NCBI RefSeq assembly: GCF_018603885.1
Contig: NZ_JAHGAW010000011.1
Span: 1 to 64,000 of the forward strand
Direction of reading: 5' to 3'
Length of the DNA stretch: 64,000 nt
From: Sphingobium nicotianae
GTDB lineage: Bacteria > Pseudomonadota > Alphaproteobacteria > Sphingomonadales > Sphingomonadaceae
Shown here: piece by piece, positions 50,011-60,082 of the stretch
Position numbering within the stretch: position 1 is the stretch's first letter
How the letters are laid out: each line of letters opens with the position of its first letter
Notes under the pieces: model-generated
What the model was told of the DNA's origin: nothing
Database searches by the model: none
Seen by the model: only the letters and a program-made list of their open reading frames with translations
Translations under genes and position numbers: made by a program

Positions 50011-50085
50011 AAATCGTCATCCCAGCGAAAGCTGGGATCTCCTCCGGCGGCCGCGCGTCACCCCCGCTTTCGCTGGGGTGACGGC
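50011..50085. repeat. Tandem palindromes between atpA and lysE
   Basis: There are two hairpins: ATCCCAGC-GAAA-GCTGGGAT (50019-50038), and GTCACCCC paired with GGGGTGAC (50057-50082). Their loops share the GAAAGC/GCTTTC core, so they look like two inverted copies of one repeat unit. This is a REP-like element at the insertion point of lysE. Confidence 0.7.
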
Positions 50086-50089
50086 CATG

Positions 50090-52208
<2,119 letters not shown>

Positions 52209-52578
52209 GCGCGCTGTGCCTCACGTAAAATTTGGATGCGCCACAACAGGGGAGGCAGCGTGACCGCCTCCCTTGACACGCGGCGCGGTTAGCAGGGGTC
52301 GCCCGATGATGCAAGTCAACAGGGACCGCCAGAGACCACCGCATTGAAAAGCAAGGCCGTTTGGTCACTCAAGAGATAGCAGCTCCAGGGCAAAGCCAGG
52401 CGCCACTGTGATTCCAGATCGCAAAAATTGTCGTAGGCCGCCGGATATGACAGATTTATGACATTGATTTTGCTTGTTTTTGTTCGGGAACTGTAACTTT
52501 TCGTCAATGGCTCATTCACTAAGTCCCGCGACGGACGGGACGCCCCGAGCCAGGTCGAAAAACAAGAGATCAGGACCA
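52209..52578. other. Divergent promoter region (atp operon / chemoreceptor)
   Basis: No gene is seen. The stretch between about 52440 and 52520 is AT-richer (GACATTGATTTTGCTTG and neighbours) and is the likeliest place for promoters in both directions. Confidence 0.4.
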
Positions 52579-54321
52579 ATGCGATCGCTACGCCGCTGGA
52601 AGACGGCCATGTTCAAGCGCGCCGCCGGACGCGGCGCCTCCCTGTCCGGCCAGCTTCGCCGGCTGTTGCTGGCAGCGGGGGCGCTGTTGTTCCTGCTCAT
52701 CGTCGCGCAACTCGGCGCGCTGACCGTCAATCGCCTGATCACGGCGCGGCTCGTCGAGCAGCGCATCGCGCCGATGAGCCAATTGCAGGTCGTCGCGTCA
52801 GCCTATCAGACGAGCTGGGCGATCGCCGACAAGGTGCGCATCGGCACGCTCGGTGCGGCCGGCGGCGCCACGGCCGTGCGCGACCTCCAGGCGCGGCTCG
52901 CGCGCGACTGGCGCGACCTCGAGATCAACGCCCCCGAGATCGCCGCTCAGTTCGCGACGGAACGCCCGGATGCCGAGCAAGCGGTTGCGCGCCTCCAGAC
53001 CCTGCTTGAAAAGGGTGACCGTGACCGGCTCGACTTCTTCATGTCCGGCCAGTTCTACAGCGGCGTTGATCCCCTGCTCAGCCGGATCGCTCAGACCACG
53101 GCGGATCTGCGCGGCACCGCCGGCCAGGATCGTACGATCCTGCGCTGGGTCAACTTCGCGGCCGAACTGCTGCTTATCGCCTTCACGCTCGGCGCGATCG
53201 CCGGTGGGGTGCTCATCGCGCGAATTGGCGAAGCACGGCTGGTGAAGCCGCTTGCCGACATCGCCGGTCATCTCCGGCGCGCGCGCGCGGACGATGCCTC
53301 GGATGAGGTTCCCGGCATGGATCGCGAAGATGAAATCGGCGCCATTGCCCTGGCCCTGGCGCAGGCAGGCGCCAGCGAGCGCCTTGCCGAACAGTCCAGG
53401 CGCGAGCAGCACCGCGCCGAAGAGGCACTGCACCAGCGCGAGCTGGAGGAGGCCCGCGCTGAACAGGCGCGCGCCCGCCTGATCGATTCGCATTTCGCCC
53501 GCTTCGACGCCGTGCTCTCCCAGCTCGTCGCCGCCCTCGGCCAAGCCTCGACGACGATGCGCGACATGGCGACCACACTCGCCAGTGCGTCGGCCCAGTC
53601 GCGCGACCGGGCCGACGCCGTCGCCCAGAGCGTCACCGCGGCCGCCGCCCGCGTCGACGCCGTGCAACAGGACAGCCTCGGCTTGCTCCAGCTGGTCGCC
53701 GACGTGCGCGGCAGCGCCGCCACCACGCGGACGCACAGCAGCGGCGTCATCGAGCAATCGGGCCGCAACCGGGCGCATGCGCAGGCGCTGTCGGATCTCG
53801 TCAACGGGATCAGCCGGGCGCTCGACCTGATCAAGGGCATTGCCGCCCAGACCAATCTCCTCTCGGTCAATGCCAATATCGAGGCGCATCGCTCCGGCGA
53901 GGCGGGGCGCGGCTTCACGGTCGTCGCGCGCGAGATCAAGACGCTGGCCGTCGATTCGAGCCAGGCGGCCGGCGAGATCGCCCGGCAGCTCTCGCTGGTC
54001 AACCAGACCGCGGCCGACTTCCTCGCCAGCGCTTCGCTGGTCGAGGAACTGGCCGGCGGCGTAGGGCAACAGGCCGATTCGGTCGAGGCGCTGGCCGGTT
54101 CGCAGGAGGACGCCAGCCATCGCATGGCTGCATCCATCGCCGATACGCACGCCGACATCCGAGAAATCACATTGGCGGCACAGGATGCGCGCGCCGGCTC
54201 CGAAGCGCTGGTCGATGCGGCAAGCCAGCTGCTCAAGACGGCCGACGCCATTGCCGGCCAGATCGCCGATCTGCATCGGGAATTTTCCGCGCTGCGAGTC
54301 AATCTGAGCGAAGCGGCTTAG
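52579..54321 (+). CDS. Methyl-accepting chemotaxis protein
   Basis: About 580 aa. A first membrane helix ([20 protein letters not shown]) is followed by a four-helix-type periplasmic domain of about 130 residues, a second helix ([20 protein letters not shown]), a HAMP-like region, and a long coiled-coil signalling domain. The tip reads [20 protein letters not shown] then [19 protein letters not shown], close to but not identical with the usual LNAAIEAARAGE. No C-terminal CheR pentapeptide is seen. The start is uncertain: ATG 52579 has AGGA nearby; 52507 and 52609 are in frame too. Confidence 0.88.
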   Translation: MRSLRRWKTAMFKRAAGRGASLSGQLRRLLLAAGALLFLLIVAQLGALTVNRLITARLVEQRIAPMSQLQVVASAYQTSWAIADKVRIGTLGAAGGATAVRDLQARLARDWRDLEINAPEIAAQFATERPDAEQAVARLQTLLEKGDRDRLDFFMSGQFYSGVDPLLSRIAQTTADLRGTAGQDRTILRWVNFAAELLLIAFTLGAIAGGVLIARIGEARLVKPLADIAGHLRRARADDASDEVPGMDREDEIGAIALALAQAGASERLAEQSRREQHRAEEALHQRELEEARAEQARARLIDSHFARFDAVLSQLVAALGQASTTMRDMATTLASASAQSRDRADAVAQSVTAAAARVDAVQQDSLGLLQLVADVRGSAATTRTHSSGVIEQSGRNRAHAQALSDLVNGISRALDLIKGIAAQTNLLSVNANIEAHRSGEAGRGFTVVAREIKTLAVDSSQAAGEIARQLSLVNQTAADFLASASLVEELAGGVGQQADSVEALAGSQEDASHRMAASIADTHADIREITLAAQDARAGSEALVDAASQLLKTADAIAGQIADLHREFSALRVNLSEAA

Positions 54322-54434
54322 GTGGTGAATTGATGAAGCTGATGGCGGTGATGGGGTGGTAAGCGGACGTCGCCAGTAGGATGCTTGTCCGTGAGGAGTC
54401 GCCCAATTAAGCCATTTCGTGCTAAGAAAGATCG

Positions 54435-55328
54435 ATGATTTTCGACCCCGAACCAGCAGAATGCGACCATCCGTGGTACGCCACCATCCGCGCTTCCGAG
54501 AACTTTCCTGAATTGAGGCAATGGTGCCAAGCCACCTTTAATGAAGTCGCGGAGCAGCTTGATAAAGACTTCCCGGATCGGTTCCGCCGCGAATTGCCTC
54601 AGCGCATTTCAGAGCTTTTCTTTGCGCACGCGTTCGCGAAAGTCGGTTGGAGGCCAGTTGCCCGCGTGCCCGGTTTCGACTTCGCATATGAGTTAGGTAA
54701 CGGTCGGTTGCTGGTCGAGGTGACGACGCCCAGCGAGCAGCCCGCTGACAATTATGAGGTTTGGGAAAAGGACGGCATCTCCGGAGGACACGTCGATGAC
54801 AAATCCATTGACTCCGCGCTTTTGCGACTGACCAGCGGTTTTTGCAAGAAAGCGGAGATCGCTGCCGAACGTATCGAAAAAGGGCTTGTCCGCGAGAACG
54901 ACTACGTGGTCATCGCGATTTCAGGTTTGCAGATCAGCCAGAACACTCCCGTGTTGCTGGATAGTGGCGTTCAGATACCCGATTTCATTCGCGCATTTTT
55001 GCCTGTCGGCCCGTTGGTAGCCGATGTCCCGATCGACAAGGCTAGCAGCATTCAGACGACCTTTCGGCGAGAGTTCAGCGCAGAGATTCAAAAAGCTGAG
55101 GGAAAGCAACCGGTGAAGCGATCAGCATTCCTCGATGACGCCTTCGCACATATTCACGGGGTCGCATTCACATCGCTCAACGCGGCCGCGATCGAAATGT
55201 CCGCTGAGCAGATCGCAGTTCTGCACAATCCGAGTGCGTATTGGACGAGCGAGGTTCCGAGGCTGGGAATGGGTATCGAGTACGAGGTGGCGATCGAGGA
55301 GGGCGGATTTCGGATCGATCGGCGATAG
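54435..55328 (+). CDS. Unknown protein with PD-(D/E)xK-like core
   Basis: A 297-aa protein. The N-terminal third has a possible nuclease-fold pattern: E60 in RISELFFAHAF, D82 in VPGFDFAYELGNG, and RLLVEVTTP with E95. The lysine of the ExK motif is replaced by threonine, so activity is doubtful. The remainder is unrecognised. Its base composition is less GC-rich than the flanking genes, suggesting acquisition. It stands alone between a chemoreceptor and a protease. Confidence 0.5.
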   Translation: MIFDPEPAECDHPWYATIRASENFPELRQWCQATFNEVAEQLDKDFPDRFRRELPQRISELFFAHAFAKVGWRPVARVPGFDFAYELGNGRLLVEVTTPSEQPADNYEVWEKDGISGGHVDDKSIDSALLRLTSGFCKKAEIAAERIEKGLVRENDYVVIAISGLQISQNTPVLLDSGVQIPDFIRAFLPVGPLVADVPIDKASSIQTTFRREFSAEIQKAEGKQPVKRSAFLDDAFAHIHGVAFTSLNAAAIEMSAEQIAVLHNPSAYWTSEVPRLGMGIEYEVAIEEGGFRIDRR

Positions 55329-55509
55329 CCTTACTCGGCCGCGCGAAATCCAGGTTCTTACTCCCTCGGTCGCGACAATCCTCCCGTCCTCAAACAGAAC
55401 TGTCTCGATGCAGGAGTGATAGTCAAGCGCGGTCCTGTCGTAACTCTCAACGTCCGTAAAGTCGTCGTATCCCGACAGTCCACTCCCAGGAGACCGTTCG
55501 CGGGTGCGA

Positions 55510-57099
55510 TCAGGGCTGAGGCGCAGGCGCAGCCGGGGCGCCCTTGCCTATCTCGCAATGATAGACCAGCCGCTCGTTGGGCTGGGCGGGCAGGAGCGCC
55601 TGGATCTCGGCCTGCATGCTGGCGAGCTGGGCCAGCTTGTCCGGGTCGATCGTGCAGCCGGTCCACTTGATCTTCTCGCGCAGGGCGCGCGCGCGGTCGG
55701 CGGTATCGGCGTCGACCAGATATTTGTCGGTGCGGTAGCGGCCGATCACCGGATCGAAGCTGCGCACAGAGATCGAGGCTTCCTCGGCCGGGACCAGGAC
55801 GCGTGACCAGACTCCCTGCATCTTCGCGAACTGGGTCTGACCATTGAGGCAGCCGTCCTCATTCCAGGTGAAGGGCACGTCGGTCGTGTCCGAGACGGTC
55901 ACGCGGCTGAGCGCGTTGTCGATGCGACACAGCCGGTCACTCACCTGACCGGCATCGGCGCCGTTGGCTGCGGCGTTACTGCTCGCTTCGTTGGCGGCGT
56001 CCCCCGCCTTTTCTTCCGCGCTGTCGAAACCCGGCCGCAGGGCGAAGGTGATGACGGCGGCGAGCAACAGCACGCCGGCAGCGATGCCATAGCGCCGCGC
56101 ATGGTCCTGCGCGCCCTTGGACTGACCGAGCACGGCCGCGCCGGCAGCGACGGCGCCGAGCGCGAGGAACAAGGCCGCCAGCGCCATCATATTCTCACGC
56201 CGCGCGATGACGGTCTGCTGCGCTTGCTCGCGCGCTTCGATCGCTTTCTCGCGCTCGGCAATCGCCTTGCGATCGGCCTGCGCGGCCGCTTCGCCGCGCG
56301 CGCGCTCGTCAGCCACACGCTGGGCCGCGTCGATCTCGGCCATGGAGCGGCAGGGCTCGTTCGACCGGGCAGTCTGCACACCGGCCTGCCGCAGAAAGCT
56401 CGCAATCTCCCGATACGAGACCGCAAAGCCGAAGGTCGCGTCGTTGCCGTCCGACAGCGAACCGAAGCTGTTGATGCCAAGCACGCGCCCGCATTCGTCG
56501 ACCAGCGGCCCACCGCTGTTGCCGGACGCAAGCTCGGCCGTGTGCAGCACGGTGTCGAACTGTTTCGACGCCCGTCCGCTCGAGACAGTGCCCGAGGTGC
56601 GGACCGGCGTCATGGGATGGATGATGTCGTTGATGCCCATGCCCTGCGCCCGGTCGACCGAGCCGGGATAGCCGATCGCCGTCACTTGCTGGCCATCGAC
56701 AGGGACGCCCGCATAGAAGGTCGCGACCGGAAGCTGCGCGCCGTCGATGGCGATGAGCGCCAGATCATTGCCGGGCGAATAAGCGATGACCTTGCCGCCA
56801 TAGCTTTTCTTGCCCTCGGGCGGGATGACGCCGATGACGATGTTCGGCTCGCTGCGGGTCAGCTCGACGACATGGGCGTTGGTCAGGATCCGGCCCGGCG
56901 CGATGACGACGCCGCTGCCATGCCCGACGAAATAGGCATTCTCGCCGTCCGTCGCGACCAGCGCGACGCGCACGACACTGCGCGAGGTTGCCGCGATGTC
57001 CTGAATGTCCGCCGGGGCAGCGACCGGCAGCCCGAGCGCCAGCAACAGCAGCAGGACCATTGCGAACGGGCGGAACAGTCCGGGGAGGCGTGAGATCAT
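55510..57099 (-). CDS. Membrane-attached trypsin-like serine protease
   Basis: A 529-aa protein. It has a signal peptide or anchor (residues 1-30), then an S1/HtrA-type protease domain with the triad H76 (LTNAHVVEL), D112 (GNDLALIAID) and S195 (ASGNSGGPLV). A charged coiled coil follows (DERARGEAAAQADRKAIAER), then two hydrophobic helices (MMALAALFLALGAVAAGA; GIAAGVLLLAAVITFAL) and a C-terminal extension with cysteines. There is no PDZ domain. The substrate is unknown. ATG 57099 is chosen because the longer frame lacks a signal. Confidence 0.85.
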   Translation of the reverse strand: MISRLPGLFRPFAMVLLLLLALGLPVAAPADIQDIAATSRSVVRVALVATDGENAYFVGHGSGVVIAPGRILTNAHVVELTRSEPNIVIGVIPPEGKKSYGGKVIAYSPGNDLALIAIDGAQLPVATFYAGVPVDGQQVTAIGYPGSVDRAQGMGINDIIHPMTPVRTSGTVSSGRASKQFDTVLHTAELASGNSGGPLVDECGRVLGINSFGSLSDGNDATFGFAVSYREIASFLRQAGVQTARSNEPCRSMAEIDAAQRVADERARGEAAAQADRKAIAEREKAIEAREQAQQTVIARRENMMALAALFLALGAVAAGAAVLGQSKGAQDHARRYGIAAGVLLLAAVITFALRPGFDSAEEKAGDAANEASSNAAANGADAGQVSDRLCRIDNALSRVTVSDTTDVPFTWNEDGCLNGQTQFAKMQGVWSRVLVPAEEASISVRSFDPVIGRYRTDKYLVDADTADRARALREKIKWTGCTIDPDKLAQLASMQAEIQALLPAQPNERLVYHCEIGKGAPAAPAPQP

Positions 57100-57240
57100 G
57101 CCGCATCTCTTAGCGGGCACCGGATGATCCCGACAGGGGGTTTCGTATGCCATCCGCTTTGAGCGCAAGCCACGGGAAGCGCTGCCCGGCGGCATGGGGC
57201 AGGACAGGGCCATCACGGACCACCACACAGGACTCTCCCG

Positions 57241-57708
57241 ATGACCTATCGAATTTCCGGCTTGCCGATGCTGCCCTTCGCGCCCCTGTTCGATCTGAGC
57301 GACGATGCGCTCGCCGACCGCTGCGCCGTTCGCGTCACCGCCGATGCGGATCGCGGGTTTCCCTGCCGGGTGAGCCTTGTCGACGCCGACAAGGGCGACG
57401 CTCTCATCCTGCTCAACCATGTCAGCCATGACGTCGCCACGCCCTATCGCACCGCCTATGCCATCTATGTCCGCGCGGCCGCGCGCGCACCCGAGCCTTA
57501 TGTCGACCGCACACCGCCAGTCTTCGACGGACGCCAGCTCTCGCTGCGCGGTTTCGACAGGGACGGCATGTTGCGAGGCGCGCTGATCGCCCCGCCCGAC
57601 GAGGCGGACGGCGTGATTCGCACCCTGTTGGATCGCGACGAGATTGCCTACATTCATGCTCACAACGCCGCGCACGGCTGCTTTGCCGCGCGGATCGACA
57701 GGAATTGA
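57241..57708 (+). CDS. DUF1203 protein
   Basis: A 155-aa protein. It has the family pattern FPCRVSLVDADKGDALILLN, SHDVATPYRTAYAIYVR, and the end EIAYIHAHNAAHGCFAARID. The function is unknown. The stop overlaps the putative TTG start of ada, so the two genes are probably co-expressed. Confidence 0.88.
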   Translation: MTYRISGLPMLPFAPLFDLSDDALADRCAVRVTADADRGFPCRVSLVDADKGDALILLNHVSHDVATPYRTAYAIYVRAAARAPEPYVDRTPPVFDGRQLSLRGFDRDGMLRGALIAPPDEADGVIRTLLDRDEIAYIHAHNAAHGCFAARIDRN

Positions 57709-58754
57709 TCGCCTTGGCCAGCGCCACTCTCGACCTCCCCGAAGCGACGGCGCTCGCCGCCTTCGAGGCGCGCGACCGCACGATGGACGGGCGCTTCGTC
57801 ATCGCGGTGAAGACGACGCGTATCTACTGCAAGCCGAGCTGCCCTGCCCGGCGCCCGCGCCGCGAGAATTTCGAGCTGCTGCCAAGCAACGACGCGGCGG
57901 TGGAGGCAGGCTATCGCCCCTGCCTGCGCTGCCGGCCCGACGAGGTGGGGCGCGATCGGTCCGCGATCGCCAGGGCCGTCACGCTGATCGAGCAGAGCGA
58001 GGCGATTCCATCGCTCACCGATCTGGCCGAGGCGGTCGGCTATGCGCCGCATCATTTCCAGCGGATCTTCACGCGCGATCTCGGCGTCTCGCCCGCCGCT
58101 TATGCGCGTGCCCTGCGCGCCAGACGCCTGGGTGATGCACTCGAGCGGACCGGGCGGATCACCGATGCCATCTATGATGCCGGCTACGAGGCGCCGAGCC
58201 GGGCCTATGCCGACGCCCAGGCGCATCTCGGCATGAGCCCCTCGGCCTGGCGCAAGGGCGGGGCGGGCGCGGTCATCCGCTTCGCCGTGGCCGAGAGCTC
58301 GCTCGGCCCGCTGCTCGTCGCCGCGACCGACAAGGGCCTGTGCCGCATCGCCTTCGACGAGGACGAAGCCGCCCTGCGCGCCCGCTTCCCCGAGGCGACG
58401 ATCCGGGCGGGCGATGCGGACTTCGCGGCTTGGGTCGAGGCGGTGGTCGCTTTGGTCGACGATCCCGCGCGCCCGAACGACCTGCCGATCGACGTTGCCG
58501 GCACCGCCTTCCAGCAGGCCGTGTGGCAAGCGCTGCGCGCAATCCCGGCCGGCGAGACCCGCTCCTATGGCGAAATCGCCGCCGCGATCGGCAAGCCGGG
58601 CGCGGTGCGGGCGGCGGGAACAGCGTGCGGGGACAACAATCTCGCCGTGGTCATCCCCTGCCATCGCGTGCTGCGCGGCGACGGGTCGCTCGGCGGCTAT
58701 GCCTACGGAATCGCGCGGAAAGAGGCGCTTTTACGGCGCGAATCGGCGCGCTGA
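57705..58754 (+). CDS. ada: Ada: alkylation-repair methyltransferase and regulator
   Basis: About 349 aa with the full Ada plan. The N-terminal Zn/phosphotriester domain has IYCKPSCPARRP and PCLRCRPDE (four cysteines). An AraC-type HTH follows (LTDLAEAVGYAPHHFQRIF). The C-terminal O6-methylguanine methyltransferase has the acceptor motif VIPCHRVLRGDGSLGGYA. It repairs alkylated DNA and activates the adaptive response. No ATG is present at the N-terminus; TTG 57705 or TTG 57714 (AGGA upstream) must serve. Confidence 0.93.
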   Translation: MIALASATLDLPEATALAAFEARDRTMDGRFVIAVKTTRIYCKPSCPARRPRRENFELLPSNDAAVEAGYRPCLRCRPDEVGRDRSAIARAVTLIEQSEAIPSLTDLAEAVGYAPHHFQRIFTRDLGVSPAAYARALRARRLGDALERTGRITDAIYDAGYEAPSRAYADAQAHLGMSPSAWRKGGAGAVIRFAVAESSLGPLLVAATDKGLCRIAFDEDEAALRARFPEATIRAGDADFAAWVEAVVALVDDPARPNDLPIDVAGTAFQQAVWQALRAIPAGETRSYGEIAAAIGKPGAVRAAGTACGDNNLAVVIPCHRVLRGDGSLGGYAYGIARKEALLRRESAR

Positions 58755-58848
58755 CGCTGCGGCAATTGGCCGCTCGAAAAAAACAAATCGCCGAAAGGCC
58801 GACAAAAACGGGAAACTCTTGGCGGTGTCCGGGGGTTTTCCACATGCT

Positions 58849-59958
58849 ATGATCAAACAAACCCTCTCCGCTCACTCCGCGCTGACCGCGATTGCCGCTG
58901 GCCTGGCGCTTGCTTCAACTCCTGCCCTTGCGCAGACGACCGATCCGGCTCCGGCCGACGCGGCGTCTTCGCCGATCGTGGTGCCGAGCGCGCAACCGGC
59001 CCCGGCCGCCCCCGGCCCGGCGACCAGCATCGCGCTCCCGCAGATCGCGCCTGCGCCGCCGGCGGCAACGCCGGCTGCCCCGGCCGCCGCCCCGGCGCTT
59101 CCCGAGGTCGCGCCGCAGCGCAGCGTGCGTGCCGAACCGGCTCCCACGCCGGCGCGTCATGCCGCGACGGCCGAAAGCACCACCCGCACGGCACCAGTCG
59201 CTCGACCGGCTGCTGCGACGCCGGTCACGCCGAAAGTGACGCCGGCTCCGGCGCAGCCTCCCGCTACGGCGCGCAGCGCGGATGCCGCGCTGCCGAGCCT
59301 GCCGCTGGTCGATCCCGCAACGCTGAAGCAGGATGCGCAGCCCGCGCCGCTTCCCGTTCAGAACGCCAATGAACCCAGCGGCGAGCAAGCGCTGTGGGTC
59401 GTGGGTGGCGTCGGCGCTGCCCTGCTGATCGGCGTCGGTGTACTTGTTTTCACGCGTCGCCGCCGCAGCCAGACGTTGTACGACGACACGCCGATCGCTG
59501 CGCCTGTGGTGACGCCGGACCCTGAACCGCTGTTCGTCACACCGGGCTTCGCGATCACGCCGCCCGTCCCGGTCTCGCCCGCAGCAGCCCCGGCTGCCGT
59601 GGCTGTGCCCGCCGACGAACCCGCCGTCATGGAGCTGACCCAGCCGATGCCCGCCTCCACGCCGGCGGCGAGCGCGCCCGTGCTGACGCGCGGCGAGCAT
59701 TCGGACGAGCTGGAAGCGATGGTCGCGCAGGCGCCGACGCCGGACAATCCCTTCCTGACGCGCGGCAAGCGTCTGCGCCGGGCCGAGTTCCTCCTCCAGC
59801 ATGGTCACGCGCCGCAGAGCGGTATCGATGCGCCGAAGCAGATCGAACCCGAGCATGTCGCTTCGCCGGCCAAGGAACAGGCCCGCGCACCGGTCTACAA
59901 CTTCGCCAATGGCCCGGTGTCGTTCCGTCCGCAGGGATGGAAGCCCGCCACGACTTGA
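58849..59958 (+). CDS. Pro/Ala-rich exported single-pass membrane protein
   Basis: A 369-aa protein. A signal peptide (MIKQTLSAHSALTAIAAGLA then LASTPALAQ) is followed by about 130 residues of Pro/Ala-rich low-complexity sequence. One membrane helix (ALWVVGGVGAALLIGVGVLV, about residues 182-201) leads to FTRRRR and a second Pro/Ala-rich part. A conserved-looking end (DNPFLTRGKRLRRAEFLLQH) closes the protein. The basic residues after the helix put the C-terminus in the cytoplasm. The family is not recognised. The frame extends upstream into ada but the start at 58849 gives the export signal. Confidence 0.7.
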   Translation: MIKQTLSAHSALTAIAAGLALASTPALAQTTDPAPADAASSPIVVPSAQPAPAAPGPATSIALPQIAPAPPAATPAAPAAAPALPEVAPQRSVRAEPAPTPARHAATAESTTRTAPVARPAAATPVTPKVTPAPAQPPATARSADAALPSLPLVDPATLKQDAQPAPLPVQNANEPSGEQALWVVGGVGAALLIGVGVLVFTRRRRSQTLYDDTPIAAPVVTPDPEPLFVTPGFAITPPVPVSPAAAPAAVAVPADEPAVMELTQPMPASTPAASAPVLTRGEHSDELEAMVAQAPTPDNPFLTRGKRLRRAEFLLQHGHAPQSGIDAPKQIEPEHVASPAKEQARAPVYNFANGPVSFRPQGWKPATT

Positions 59959-60000
59959 TAACAGGCCGCACAACCGGTCGACCCGCCCTGAGCGGTCGCG

Positions 60001-60045
60001 CAGCCACCCGGTCCAATACCCCCTCCCACCGCGACCGGGTGGCTG
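60001..60045 (+). terminator. 13-bp inverted repeat downstream of the Pro/Ala-rich gene
   Basis: CAGCCACCCGGTC (60001-60013) and GACCGGGTGGCTG (60033-60045) are perfect reverse complements with a 19-nt loop. No T-run follows. It lies between two convergent genes. Confidence 0.6.
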
Positions 60046-60082
60046 TATCGAAAAGGCCCGAACGCCGAGCACGGATGACGGG

